Shown in pieces: positions 11,211-23,000 of a stretch of DNA of 64,000 bases. This stretch comes from Cephalotus follicularis (Eukaryota; Streptophyta; Magnoliopsida; Oxalidales; Cephalotaceae), in NCBI GenBank assembly GCA_001972305.1, contig BDDD01001802.1, forward strand, positions 69,554 through 133,553, given 5' to 3'. The notes under the pieces are model-generated. The model ran no database searches. It saw only the letters and a list, made by a program, of their open reading frames with translations, and was not told the DNA's origin. Every line of letters begins with the position of its first letter. Position 1 is the stretch's first letter. The translations under genes and the position numbers were made by a program.

Positions 11211-11624
11211 GTGATGAGATTTGGCAAGAAAGGAAAGCTTAGCCCTCAGTACATTGGACCATTTGAGATTCTGGAAAGAATTGGAGAAGTTACGTATAGT
11301 CTGGCATTGTCACCAAGTCTCTCTCACGTTCACAATGTATCCCATGTATCTCTTCTTCAGAAATATATGGCCAATCCTTCTCATGTTCTAAGTGCTGAAC
11401 CGATACAAGTGCATGAAGATTTGTCATACAATGAGCAACCTGTGGAAATCTTGGATTACAAAGAACAAATTCTATGGACCAAGACAATCCCTTCAGTAAA
11501 AGTACGGTGGAGGAATCATGGAGACGAGGAAGCCACCTGGGAATTAGAAGAAGTAATAAGACAAGAATACCCTCATCTTTTTAAGTCTACTGTATACAAA
11601 ATTTTGAGGACAAAATTTTTGTAA
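11211..11624 (+). CDS. pol: Integrase C-terminus and chromodomain of A
   Basis: The block begins with the GKKGKLSPQYIGPFEILERI module typical of the end of chromoviral integrase. It ends with a chromodomain-like segment, ILWTKTIPSVKVRWRNHG, then EATWELEEVIRQEYPHLF. In the family this domain directs insertion to heterochromatin by binding modified histones. It lacks some aromatic cage residues of classic chromodomains, as plant group II forms do. The stop is at 11622, just before the purine tract. Confidence 0.85.
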   Translation: MMRFGKKGKLSPQYIGPFEILERIGEVTYSLALSPSLSHVHNVSHVSLLQKYMANPSHVLSAEPIQVHEDLSYNEQPVEILDYKEQILWTKTIPSVKVRWRNHGDEEATWELEEVIRQEYPHLFKSTVYKILRTKFL

Positions 11625-11635
11625 GGAGGGTATAA
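11621..11635 (+). promoter_or_regulatory. Polypurine tract of A
   Basis: GTAAGGAGGGTATAA lies immediately upstream of the 3' LTR start TGTAAC at 11636. It would survive RNase H and prime plus-strand DNA synthesis. Confidence 0.8.
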
Positions 11636-14399
11636 TGTAACAACCAGAGTTTTGTTAAAGTTATTGTTTATGGAATATGTTTACTCTAAGGAAAATTTGA
11701 GGATAAAGAACTTATGTTACAAGAGATTCCATGTTATTCTTTTAATGAATTAAAAGAAAAATTATGTTGTTCTTTCATTTTGATGAATGTTTGGTGTTAT
11801 GAGTTTCTTGTTGTCAAATCAGGTCAAGCATCTAAGGGGTCCTCGAATAACAAGACTGAGCATGGTGAGAGTTGCTGGTATGTGTTTAAGGGTTTTACCC
11901 GAGGATCCAAGGAGTCCTTGGATGGTTTTATGTGTACATAGGTCTCAAGATGGAGTCCTCAGATAAAAGTCAGAGGAGGTAAGTTGTAGAAGAGTCCAAG
12001 GATGACTTAGAGATCTTGTGGTAAAGGATGATGTTATGTGTTGATGGGTGAGACTCGTTGAGGAGTCCTCAGATGGCTAAGAAGTGAGGCGTGTGAGGCT
12101 TAATGTTGAGTCCTCGGATGCGTAGTCAGAGGAAAAATGCCCTTGGAGGAGCTGTGTCCTCGGGTGTGAGCAGACCTAGAAGTATAAGTGGTCACACGAG
12201 GAGCACGTGATGAAGCGCTCTTTAAGGAAGAGCAGAGGAGAAATGCCCATTGAGGAGATGTGTCCTCGAGCATGGTGCATACCTGGGTGTTTGATGTGCA
12301 CGTGCAGAGAGCATGTGGGCATCCTAGTCTTAAAGTAAAACGGTGAGTTTGATTTCCCGGTATTTTTCTTTTGAGTCCCCTGCCTTGGCGTTCAGGTCTG
12401 GCGTTATGCAAAACTTGGCATTTTCAAGTGAGCATGAGAGGAGCACATGGGTGTTCTCCTCGGGCGTTTAGTAATTCGTGCGTTTTGGACGAAGGCAATG
12501 TTGGAGACTTAATAAAAGAGGGAGTTTGAGTCCTTGGATCCTTTGTCCCCTGCCCTTTTAACCCCACTTCTATTATGTTGTGCCCAGGCTTTCTCCTCGG
12601 ACTTTTGCGTAACGTGTCCCTGGCGCGATCCTTAGTGGGTTGCTCGGGTAGTTTTCAGTAGGGCGGGTTGTTGGAGTGGTGCGCCATCCCCGCAGGATAC
12701 GTCTCCTAGAGCAGAACAGGAACGAGTCACTCTAAATCCTATGTGTGTGGTAGGAAGCAACAGAGCTTAACCTATGTATCAGCCGAGGAAAGCGACGCTT
12801 TGGACTGTAAAACAGTTACCATATCTAGATTTTGGTCATTTTGTGAGTTAATTCTACTAATTAGGGGACACATATCAAGCTAGGTAATGAAGACTGCAGA
12901 TATTTATCCTAATGACAGGATTAAAATAATAACCAAGGATCATGAAATGGAAGGAAGGAAAATTAGGCACATGGGTGACTACCATGGTAATCATCATGAG
13001 AAAGAGAAGCTTGCATGCCAAGTTCACTCTTTATATATGTATGTGTAGTTTAGCTGAGGAAAGGTTGTTTTCTGCGGAGCCTAAATAGGAGAATTCAACT
13101 AAAGAAAGGGAGAAGAAAGAGAAAGAGGTATCTGCTGTGGATAGATTGATTTTTCTGCTTAGTTTGCTAGGATAGTTCAACGAAGTGAAGAGTAGAAGAT
13201 AAGAGGAAGAGGATTCTGCCGAGAATAGTCTAGTGTAAGCAAGGAGAGCAGGAAATTAATGCAAAGTAAGGAAAATTTGTACCCTTTATGTTTAAGTTTT
13301 CCTCTGAAATTTCTGAAAAGTATACAACATATTTTTTTTAAGCATATCGTTTTCGTGTCTTGATGAAATTTTGAATGGTTGAATGTTTTGAAAAGCTTAA
13401 TATGTCCTCTAAAACTGTTATGTTTGGTATACTTCTGAATTCTGTCAATTTCCTGATGAGAATCCGTGTTTAAAATTACTGCTCATGTCCTGCCATTATA
13501 TGGAAATTGTAATTTAAAAATTTATTTTAGCTTCGTTTCTTGACCAAAATTTGTGAACTTTATACTCCTAAATTCTTTGAGATGTCTACTTTAACTTTCA
13601 TGCTCTAAGTTTTCCATGAAAATGAATGTTACTATATGAAATACAAGTTTTAGAACTGATGGACAATGGTGTTTTTATGAGTGCTTTGAGCTTATCACTC
13701 AAGGTACTAAGAAATGATTTATGAAATGTGAAAACGTGATGAATTGATATGAACAACTCTTGGATTGCGATCCAAAGAGGGGTGATAATGGAGCGAGATG
13801 CTCACGGACATGCATGTAATGTAAGGATAGTAATCGGGGAGTGCACAAGGCCCCGGTGAAGCATGGTTCAAATTGGGTTCTTTATGTTTTTATAACCCCT
13901 CAGTTGTTATGAAATATTTCTGATTCATGAGATATGGTCGGAATAAGGAATGTGATAAAGTGTGTTATTTTGAAAACCTTACTAGGCTATTTATGCTCAT
14001 TCCTTTCACTATTTTTGGTTTTTCAAATAAATTTTCAGGAAACGATTGAACGGGAAATGATGAGCTTTAGAATGAGCTCATAAAAGATGTTTTGGAAAGA
14101 ATTTATGTTATGCAATAATGTTTTGTATAAACTGTTTATGACGTTAATGTTTTTTGCTGTGTAATGTTTTATGACAGATCTTGTATAGATGTAAGATGTT
14201 GACAATGATCATTATAGAATATAATGTTAAGGATTAGTATTGAATGTGATGAGACATAATGGATATTATGAGCATTTAATGATAAATGTTAGCAATAAGT
14301 TATATTGTTAAGATGGCTAATGGTTACACCCCCACATAACGCTCCGGATCCTCAGTGCTCACTTTGAGCATAGAATGAACTCGGATCGGGGGCATTACA
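11636..14399 (+). repeat. 3' LTR of A
   Basis: It aligns with 3734-6505 throughout. The motif array is at 11838-12605, the TATA box TTATATATG at 13031-13039, the candidate intron at 13266-14038, the perfect hairpin at 13760-13775, and the end GGGGGCATTACA at 14388-14399. Substitutions between the two LTRs are common, so the insertion is not recent. Counting them would give an age. Confidence 0.93.
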
Positions 14400-14404
14400 G
14401 ACCT

Positions 14405-15020
14405 CCCCAGAAACCCCATTTCCAGTCTGTCTGCACCTGATCAGGACTTTTAAGTCCACAATGATCACAGATGTTATAGAGCCGGTCACCCTCTATACGG
14501 ATGTGACGATCGAGACTATAGGAATCCTATTGACCTAGGTATTGACCATCCAAAATAGGCTTACTATGGTGTGTCGATTCAATGTCATGCTTTCCAGTAT
14601 TCATCTCGCGTTAGCTTTAGGGTAAACCCAAATGGCAATGAGATAATCCATCCTCCACTGTCTCCGGGCACAAGCATAACATGGCAACTCTATCCAGTTC
14701 ATCTATTGCCTTAAGAAAGTGAACCTACGACTTGGAACATTTTGCTAGAATGGAGTAAGGATCTCATTCTCATAACCTCCCAAGCACGAGATCCAAACCC
14801 TCAACGATAAGGCGCTATATGTGTATTCGGTTAATATGGTTATTAATTGATCGTGTAATATGGTTTGGGATGTCTACATATAGCAGATGCCAATGCTACT
14901 GTAATATGCACTATAAAACATGTATGTAATAAAGAATGTAAAGTCTTAAGAGCGTAACATATGTTCACTACATATGAATGCAACCACATTGTGGCTTGCA
15001 GGAACACCCCTAATATAACA
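14405..15020 (-). repeat. 5' LTR of K, second part
   Basis: After the A target duplication the K LTR continues. Its minus strand matches the first part of the H LTR: a block around AATAGGATTCCTAT (14520 and 45299), TTTGGGAT (14865 and 44970), and an edge reading GTGGCTTGCAGG...TAACA against GTGGCTTGTCGA...TAACA in H. The LTR edge is at 15020. This collinearity on both sides of A shows that A landed inside an LTR. Confidence 0.8.
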
Positions 15021-15470
15021 TAGTTGCCAGTGATGTCGGTTAGGGCTACAGGACGTCATGTTTTGCTTACATATATATAAATCACTTATTGTTATTGAAC
15101 TCCTTTTGTGTCGAGCGATATTGTGCTCCCTCCGAGTTGTAGCAGATTGACATTGTGCTCTCTCGGGTCATAGCCTATTCATACTACGCTCCTTTCGGGT
15201 TGAGCGATTCCTAGCATTGGCTTGAATATATAATTATTAGGGATCGGTCAATCCTAGTCGATTAGATATGTCCATCACCCTTTTTAGAAGGATTATGTTC
15301 TCATGATATAGACCATTGAGATTGAAATTGATACCATATTTAAAGGCCTTAGGATTACTGATTGATTGCTTATGTAATAGATAATTGATAGGATCAATTG
15401 TATATATCTCAGTCCTATACGCCGGTATGGGGCAGTTGTATACGAATGGTAGATCACAATTGGCATTAAC
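15021..15470. repeat. LTR-like repeat F, copy 1, left part
   Basis: The stretch matches 20760-21060 in outline, best at CCTATACGCCGGTATGGG (15413) against CCTATACGCCAGTATGGG (20999) and a following block with GGTAGATCACAA. It is split by solo LTR E and resumes at 20270. It contains repeats of a TTGTGCTC-like phrase. No coding frame is supported. Confidence 0.55.
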
Positions 15471-16629
15471 TGTCACACCCCGTTCCCCATTAAGACAATA
15501 TTAAAACGGTAAAGGCAATCAACATAACATTATCCTGCTTATACAAAATACCATAAAATTTAAAACTTCGATTCCATTAACATTTGCGAAAGCACTTAAT
15601 AATAAGCTGAGTAAATAAACCGAATCATGCGTCCCATACCACATGATTCCAACATTTAACATCGTTAAGCCATTGTCAATTGCCCACAAACGGAGCGTGA
15701 TCAAAGTCCATTAATACATTAAAACAGTAATCCAAAATAAAACATGTTTTAATACATCGTTTAACATTTATTTTAAGCAAACAAAGCTCCATCTCCCCTC
15801 TGATTCGGCCGCACATGGTCGATATCCATAACACTGCATCAATCTGCAATAGTAGAGGGTTAGCCTTTGTCCTCACTCGGCTAAATCATAAGTGTAATTC
15901 AAGGTCAGTGATAATGAATGTCATGAAATGAATGCACTCATGATGCAATGCATAATATACCATAATACAATTATACATATGTATATGTATCTATTCCAAA
16001 GGAACATTCATGCCAAGTGGCCACAATCACCAATCCAACAGTCATGTCCTGGAGGACCAATCCAATCAATCCAGTCAATCCAATCAATTCGCTGTTTCTT
16101 GGACAAAAGTCAAGCAAACAGTGTTTGTGGGTGTCCCTAGCCATCTCCTGGCCCCTAGGCGCACAATTCCGCCCCTAGTCCTCATGACACCTCCGTCACG
16201 AAACTAGCGCAGCATCAATCCGATAAGTGTGGGTGTCCCTAGCCAACTCCTGGCCCCTAGGCGCACAATCCCGCCCCTAGTCCTCATGACACCTCCGTCA
16301 CAGAACTAGCGCAACATCAATCCAAACACAAACATCGATCAATCAATCCAAGGTCAATCCAAAATCAAACCGTTTCCAAGTAGTTTATAGGTTACAAAAT
16401 ACTGGAATTACTGCATTTATTCAAAATGAAATTCATCTTTAAAAACCATGTTTCAATCCCTTGAAAACACACGTTTATCAAAAGGTATATTTTCATTTCA
16501 AGTAGTGATTGTATAAAATCATGAACACATTTCCAAAATGGATAAAACACATTGGACATCAATCGCATTCAGTCAACAATCCATTCCATATCAAAATGCA
16601 ATGCAAAGATATGCTCAAAGTGCGGGTCA

Positions 16630-16930
16630 GTCCCTAACCAGTCGGCTGCTTTCCTTCAATAGTCGGCTGTCCTAATTATGGCAGTCAGCTACCTCCCTTA
16701 ACAGTCGGCTGTCTCCTCTTGGCAGTCGGCTGTTTTCCTCATCAAGTCGGCTGCCCTCTCTTGGCAGTCGACTACTCAACCTTCTTCAGGTATTTCCTAT
16801 TACACGTATGAACAGTCGGCTGGTTCTTACATCCAGTCGGTTGTTTCCCATTGAGTAGCCGGCTGTTCGTACCGAACAGCTGGCTATTCTTGCTCCCCAG
16901 TCGGCTTCCCGCCTTGGCAGTCGACTGGAT
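16630..16930. repeat. CAGTCGGCTG motif array in solo LTR E
   Basis: CAGTCGGCTG, CAGTCGACTG and close variants occur about a dozen times, roughly every 20-30 bases, in this 300-base stretch. A second cluster in the same LTR is at 19990-20120. The same motif forms clusters in E' (18040-18160, 19346-19430) and E2 (54820-55040, 55890-56030, 62090-62310, 63150-63290). The GCCGAC on the other strand resembles the plant DRE core, which is only a suggestion. Confidence 0.7.
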
Positions 16931-17081
16931 TTACATCAGTAGGCAAAAACAGCAGAAAAATGCATGTCTTTCTCAATTCAATCCAATCCACAATGAGCAT
17001 TCAATAGCAATAACACACATTTATGCTCATAACACAGTTCATAGCATGCATTTCGTCCATTGACTTCCATTATAATAGAAC

Positions 17082-19597
17082 TGTCACACCCCGTATTTCC
17101 ATTCACGTACAATGGACCAGCATATGTGGTGATATCAGAATTTAAGCATAAATAATATTCCAGCAGCAGTCTCCAATGTCCTTGCTTAATCTGAAATTGT
17201 AGGGGTTAGCCGTTGTCCTCACTTGGCTAAGTAGAATGATAATGTATGATAAGGAGTATATGAATGCAACATGTATGATAGTTTATATTAAAATAACATT
17301 TAATTGAGCCAATATATAAGCAATCATGCCAAGTGGCCATAAACAATCCATATGTAAAAATACCGCACAAGGGTAGAATCAATCAGTCCAGTGGTTTGTC
17401 CGAAGACCAGTATTGGGCTCAAGACGTCGCCAACCCCTAGCCTACGTCGAGCAACCTAGCTATCACCCCAACTCCGCTGATGATAGGAGGCAATAGTACT
17501 ACCGGCATTTAGCGGGTAGCTAACAATCAGTTCTGCATTTGCAGACAGTATGGGTGGATGCTCTAGCCAACTCCTGGCACGTAGAACCATCCCCTTAGTC
17601 AGTGATGTCTCCTATCACTCAACTACGGCAGTAAACATAGACAATCAATTCAATCAGTGCAATCCAATGTAATATTACATATGTGTATAATATGCAATAT
17701 GAAAATTGTTTTCTTTCGAAACATTAACAATTCAGTAATCGTGCCTCTCATAGGAGGAAAACGATATCAGTAACAGTAGTGGTTTCCAGTTGGAAACAAA
17801 ACAGTAGGTAGTAAAACAGTAGGTAAGAAATCAGTAGTTTCTTGTGAAAGATAGTTTTTCATTTCATTTGAAAACGATAGTTAAACCTTAAGTGTGCATT
17901 TGATGCATAACTCGCTCAATCGTTGAAATATAATAGGAAAGATGTTAATTAACATCAAACAGTATGATGGTAACATATACAATTCAATAACAGTACTAAA
18001 CAGTAGCAATTCGATCAATTTATGCAGTTTATACCCAGAACAGTCGGCTGCCATCAAGAACCAGTCGGCTGTTGGGTTGTGTAGTCGACTGCTTTCCTTG
18101 GCAGTCGACTGGATAGGTTGAGTAGTCGACTGCTTTGGTTGGCAGTCGACTGCCTATGCCCAGAAAATGCAGGCAGTGGCATGTCATGCAATGCAATTTC
18201 AATTTCCAATCAATTCAATACATGTAATTATGCAGAAAATATCCATACATAATATGCATACTCATATCTTCCATGACATATCATTACCCCTACCTCAAAT
18301 CGCTATCCCAAGATCAATTGAGTTTGATCTTTCTCTTTGAGTTCAAAGTGACTTTCACCAACAATTCTTTCTATTCAGCAATATCAATCTATGTAAGCAT
18401 GTTTATAGACTATTGCATTAGTAGCAGTAGGTTTCATTAGCTACTTAGAACAATTACAATTCCAACAATAACTTCAATCATCAAGTTCTCTAATTCTTAA
18501 CTTCCATTTTCCAATTCTCCTTTGAACTCTATGTTAACAATTATTCAATCTCGACTTCATTGATTTCTAACTTGTTTGAGAGAAGATATTTTCATGAAAT
18601 CAGTATGTATATATATACTAATCAATTACTATAATCATTATCTAGTTGCATCAAGAATTACTAGAACTCTTAAGTCTCTAGTTCCATTTAAAACACTCTC
18701 CATGTTCCAATTAATTTACTCAATCCAACAACTGATTTGCATGTTTCAACAGTAGGTATATACATACTTAGGAGTCATTAAGCATATCCTAACATTAACA
18801 ACAATCATAATCCATTCTAGAGACTATATCACCAATTCCACTTGATTTCATTATTACTTTCCATTCCAATTCCAAAGATTGTTATTCCAATCCATTAACA
18901 GAAGATATACAACATTCCTAGTCACATTTTATCAACATAACAACAAGAATTTCGGATCAAGGACTTACCAAGATTCTAAAGCTTCAAAGTCCTCCTTTTT
19001 GAGCTTTCTAACATCTCCAATGCAAGCCTTCCACAATCCTTAGTAACTCTCACTTCACTCTGTGTTTCTAACACTCCTAACACCATTCAACATCTGATAT
19101 AAACCTGAATTCGTCAGATTCCTACCTACTCACATGCACTCATATTTTTCTTTCATTCTTTCCACCACATGCCTCCCTCACTTCCACTTTCTCTCTTAAT
19201 TAATCAATTTGGTGGTTGGTGGTCAGCAGAGAACATGCAAACATTCACTTTTGCATGTTCTGGTAGGTGGGGAGACACAAGTGCCATTATCCCATCTGTC
19301 CTTCTTGTCCCTGCACATGCCAGGAATCTGTCCTGGAGCAAACCAGTCGACTGGAATTAGTGGGCAGTCGACTGCCTTCTTCACGTGGCAAACAGTCGAC
19401 TGTTGCCCTGTGACAGTCAGCTGTTTGGGCTAGATTAGGGTTTCCTAGTCTTTGGCACTTCTCCAATTGCACATCCAATCATCCCAAGCAATTACCAATC
19501 ATAAAAATTAGTGTAATTGGACAAATAACTCAATCAAAATGTATATTTTATTTCAATTTTGGATCAATATACATTAATCGAAGTTGCGGTTATTACA
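17082..19597 (-). mobile_element. Solo LTR E', nested in E
   Basis: It starts TGTCACACCCCG and ends GCGGTTATTACA, with a perfect AGAAC duplication at 17077-17081 and 19598-19602. It is 2516 bp long. It is related to E and E2 but clearly diverged. It shares the block with CTAAC and a CAG acceptor-like end (around 17190-17234, minus strand) and has a GAG|GTAGGGG donor-like site near 18295. A second donor-like CTTG|GTAAGT is near 18966. Confidence 0.9.
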
Positions 19598-20269
19598 AGA
19601 ACTTAAATAACAATTATGAGATTTACCCCTACCTTAGAATTCCAAGTTAGGAATTACAATCCACCTCTTCAGGTTCCAATCCGAGTTTCCAAGTCTCCGA
19701 ATCCGTCCAACAACTCAACCAAGTCTGGTTCGAGCTCCATGTCCAGATTCCAAGCTCAATATTGGAGAGATGCAACTTCTCTCTCTCCTTTTCTCTCCAC
19801 TATCCTCTCTCTCTTCACAACTCTCTATCTCTTTGAATTTGCTGATGAGAAGAGTAGAGGAAGTGTGTTTTTATTGCCATTTTCGTGTCTCTCTCCTCAC
19901 AAGCCGACACTATCACCAATTTTGTCTCTTCCCCCTTTCTCTCTGCCAAATGAGACTGGCAACACATTTTTTTAGCTGACACATCTCATGGCAGTCGACT
20001 GCCTTATCTTGGCAGTATACTGTCTCTGGCGACACCATCCCTAGCCGGCTGTCTCTCACAGCAGTCGGCTGGTCCCACTCAAAGGGGTCCAGTCAACTGT
20101 CCCTCCTGGGCAGTCGGCTTCCTGTCCTGTATCAGCACTTTTCACACTTCAACTTTTATTTAAATACCAACACTACAAGGTGGGACAAGTCATAATTCTC
20201 ATTAATTAAATGCATCAGCGTTGGAGATTACAACATTACATAAATGAAAATCTCGGGCGTTACATTAAC

Positions 20270-20749
20270 ACATCCACACACTGCCCACTGTTATTGTACA
20301 CATTTATATTGCCCACACTGGTATTGTACATCGTTATTGCATACTGGTATATAGCATAATCTCTTAATCGGGATATACCTACTTGGCCTTATGGCTAACC
20401 CATCATTCGGGATGGGGCATATACATTGATTTTTTATTTCAGGTAGATCTTCGGGGCCTAGTGGATGTGGAGGCTCTTAGATGCTGGTTGCAGTTGCTGT
20501 TTGAAGATTTGAACTTTTATCCCTTTATCATTCATGCATTAATGTCGTACTTTGTTATAAAATGTATTGTACTTTATTCGAGCTTCCAATAATCTGTATT
20601 TTTTCTAAAACCTTACATTTATAAGCTTGATAAATATGTGTAATGAACTTTTAAATTTATCCTACTTTTGATATGTATCCTAGGCCCGACCATTGTATTT
20701 GTATTAAATATAACAACTCGGGATTGTTACCCGTATGCGGGGTGTTACA
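20270..20749. repeat. LTR-like repeat F, copy 1, right part
   Basis: It continues F after solo LTR E and ends GCGGGGTGTTACA, an LTR-like terminus. It is collinear with 21050-21540: shared landmarks are GGCTAACCCATC/TGTAACCCATCC, then CTCTTAGATGCTGG/CTCGTATTGCAGC, then TTGTTACCCG near the end. Short repeats of a TATTGTACA phrase lie at 20290-20340. Confidence 0.55.
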
Positions 20750-21540
20750 GGCACTTAATTTTGCACAAGCACTAAGTAGGTTTTGTTGATTGGGTTTTGC
20801 CGATCCGAGAAAACTAGACCCGTCTAGGCACCCTTTTTGAAGTAATACCTACAAATATTGATATATAATGGTATTGACACTGGCATTCAAGTTGCACTAC
20901 CTGTGATCACACCTTATATAGGAATTTATTGGGTGTATTGATACGTCACTATTGATTGTCTCATAGATGATTGATAGGATTGACTGATTAGATCTCATTC
21001 CTATACGCCAGTATGGGATTTTAGAATACAAATGGTAGATCACAAATGGCATTCATGTATTCACATACTATACAATGATATTGTATGCATTAATATTGTA
21101 TACATCGATATTCTACTTATTGACACTGCATACTTGTTCTTAGCATAATTTACGCATGGGGATATGTCTGCTTGGCTCTTCGTGTAACCCATCCTTCGGG
21201 ATGAACATCTATTTTTGTAAAGATAACTCAGCGGGGACCGATAATTGTGAAGGCTCGTATTGCAGCTGTATGTTGAAGATTCAAGCTCTTGGACTTTAAC
21301 GCTTTATATATCATGCACGTATAAGTACTGTACTGTAATGGACAATGTTGTACTTTTATTTTTAGTTGTAATAACTAGTATTGATTTATATCATTACTTT
21401 CATAAGCTTGATGCATGTGTGAAATAAAGTTTTAAATCATCTTGCTTTTTGATACAATACCTAGGCTTGACTATTGTTTTTTGACTATATTGTATTGAAA
21501 GTAACGCCTTGGATTTGTTACCCGGATGTGGCGTGTTACA
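20750..21540. repeat. LTR-like repeat F, copy 2
   Basis: A second, partial copy of F follows head to tail and ends GTGGCGTGTTACA. It lacks the left part of copy 1. The pair may be a remnant of unequal recombination between LTRs or two separate insertions. No coding frame is supported. Confidence 0.5.
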
Positions 21541-21791
21541 AGTTTAGTGAGATAGATGAGAGGTGAATTGTGAGGGTTAAATTGGATCATATTTATATTG
21601 AAGCTTGTTTTTCTCTCTTAAGTTTTGAACCCTTACATCTCTCGCAAGTAAATTAATACCCCCATGTTATCCTTTATGCAAATGACATATATATCTCAAG
21701 AATGTGCACATATATGAGTATATAAATACCTACACACCAAAAAATATCTATAAATGTAATATGCATATTTAGGGGTAATCAATACTCTAAA
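21541..21791. other. Unassigned AT-rich spacer
   Basis: About 250 bases between the end of F and the edge of element C. I see no frame, repeat or signal beyond AT-rich runs with ATATAT. If C inserted here, CTAAA at 21787-21791 would be its target duplication; the other end of C is not in the window. Confidence 0.4.
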
Positions 21792-22806
21792 TGTCACGCC
21801 TCGAACCATGAGGAGGACCCCATGGTCTGACACGCGATGCCGTACATACAATCAAATTGAATTATCCATAATATGCCATAAATTTTAAAGTATAAATCAG
21901 AATTATGCATGTGGAAATAGCCATTAAATATCTTCCATGGATAATCCAAAAAGCATACATCCATGCTTATAACTTAAGCTCTGGCACAAGCCGGTAGGTT
22001 AAATATAATTGTTTTACAACATTCTTTACATTTTACATTCTTATACAAGGAAAGTCGAACGAAACTGCACTGAAGAAAAAGCCTTACTCTACGATCTAGC
22101 CCATCTGGTCACTGCACTGCATCACCTAAACCTGACCCATTTCAAGAATAGGTCAGCAACCCTTGGTTGTTTAGGCTATACAATATGCAGAGAATGAAAA
22201 TGCATGACATGCGAGATGCATATCTGCCAACAGATCCTATAATCATCATCCAAAACATTCCATAACCATAACTATACTGTTCAATCGTCATTCACCATCC
22301 ATAATACTCAAAAATCATCTCGGAGAACATATAAGTTCTCCTCGGTCTACTCTGCCGAGGTAGCAGACCATAGCCATTCCATAGCATTCAAAATCATCTT
22401 AAGACACATATAAACTCTCCTCAGTCTCCTCTGCCGAGGTAGAGTAGACTAGGCACTCTTGGTGTCCTATGTAGATAAGCCGAGATAGAACTGGCCAGGC
22501 CATACTGGGCAAACGAGGATTATTCAAAGTCTGCCTACTTAACCTTTGCCTAAGGTTAGTCTCATACAGATTGAGTCCTATAGATTCAATCACAATCTAT
22601 GTCCCTTCTCGGTCATCTCAGTCGGTGACCATTTCGGTCATCTCGATCGGTGACCATCCTTAATTCCAATCATCTTGGTCGGTGACCATTTTGGTCATCG
22701 ACGGTCAGTGACCCATAAATAATTTCGGTCATCTCGGTCAGTGACCAATAACAAACCCAGCCATTTCCACCGATGGCCCTCACGGTCATATCATTCGGTG
22801 ACCTTT
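21792..22806 (-). repeat. 3' LTR of C, left part
   Basis: The edge TGTCACGCCTCGAACC mirrors the other edge, TTTCGAGGCTTACA at 37624, as expected for inverted LTR termini. Two copies of a roughly 70-base unit with CTCCTCGGTCTAC lie at 22320-22450. A GGTCATCTCGGTCGGTGACC-like array fills 22600-22805. On the minus strand a CTGAC branch-like site (22151-22157) and GGGTCAG acceptor-like end at 22132 could pair with the donor at 37127. Confidence 0.8.
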
Positions 22807-22899
22807 TGTAATGACCCGAATTTCCATTAAAGATATTAATTATGGAAAGATGATTTGCTTTTGTGTCATTGGCAAATATTTCAAGGGACCCATAGTATG

Positions 22900-23000
22900 A
22901 CCCTACGCTCGGGGGGTTCGGGGGCTCTGCTCCCCGGTGAGCGGATGGGGGGTTCCGTTGCCCGGATAGCAGGCAGGAGCTCGGGGGCAGCGCCCCCGAA
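22900..23000 (+). other. GC-rich hairpin island in B1
   Basis: A short, very G/C-rich stretch stands out in an AT-rich LTR. It includes the perfect stem TCGGGGGC-AGC-GCCCCCGA at 22981-22999 and a CGGGG/CCCCG pairing around 22911-22939. B3 (31600-31690) and B2 (40460-40560) keep the island with eroded stems. Confidence 0.55.

Larger units (their letters stand above)
3734..14399 (+). mobile_element. Complete Ty3/gypsy chromovirus A (Tekay/Del-like), degenerate
   Basis: Two long LTRs (2772 and 2764 bp) begin TGTAAC and end TTACA. They flank a 5.1 kb internal domain with a primer site, gag-pol, a C-terminal chromodomain and a purine tract. A perfect 5-bp target duplication, GACCT, lies at 3729-3733 and 14400-14404. 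The insertion site is inside the K LTR. Gag, protease, reverse transcriptase and RNase H lie in one reading frame interrupted by several stop codons; a frameshift near 10505 precedes the integrase core. Long LTRs, an iMet primer and the chromodomain fit the Tekay/Del lineage of family knowledge, but I could not build a tree. The copy cannot make its own proteins. Confidence 0.93.
15471..20264 (-). mobile_element. Solo LTR E (E2-type family), split by solo LTR E'
   Basis: It starts TGTCACACCCCG and ends CTCGGGCGTTACA, like the E2 LTRs, which puts it on the minus strand. A perfect TTAAC duplication lies at 15466-15470 and 20265-20269. Without the E' insertion it is about 2.27 kb. No internal domain is present, so recombination between the two LTRs of an older element is the likely origin. 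On the minus strand an AAG|GTAGGGG donor-like site near 19630 and a CTAAC...GCAG acceptor-like site near 15846 match those of E2. Confidence 0.88.

Noticed and set aside
15237-15476. 79-residue minus-strand frame
   Set aside because: It is in LTR-like repeat F, and the second F copy (20890-21050) breaks it.
22320-22805. Possible microRNA precursor from GGTCA...TGACC palindromes
   Set aside because: The stems are short and belong to a repeated motif array, without a single long fold-back.
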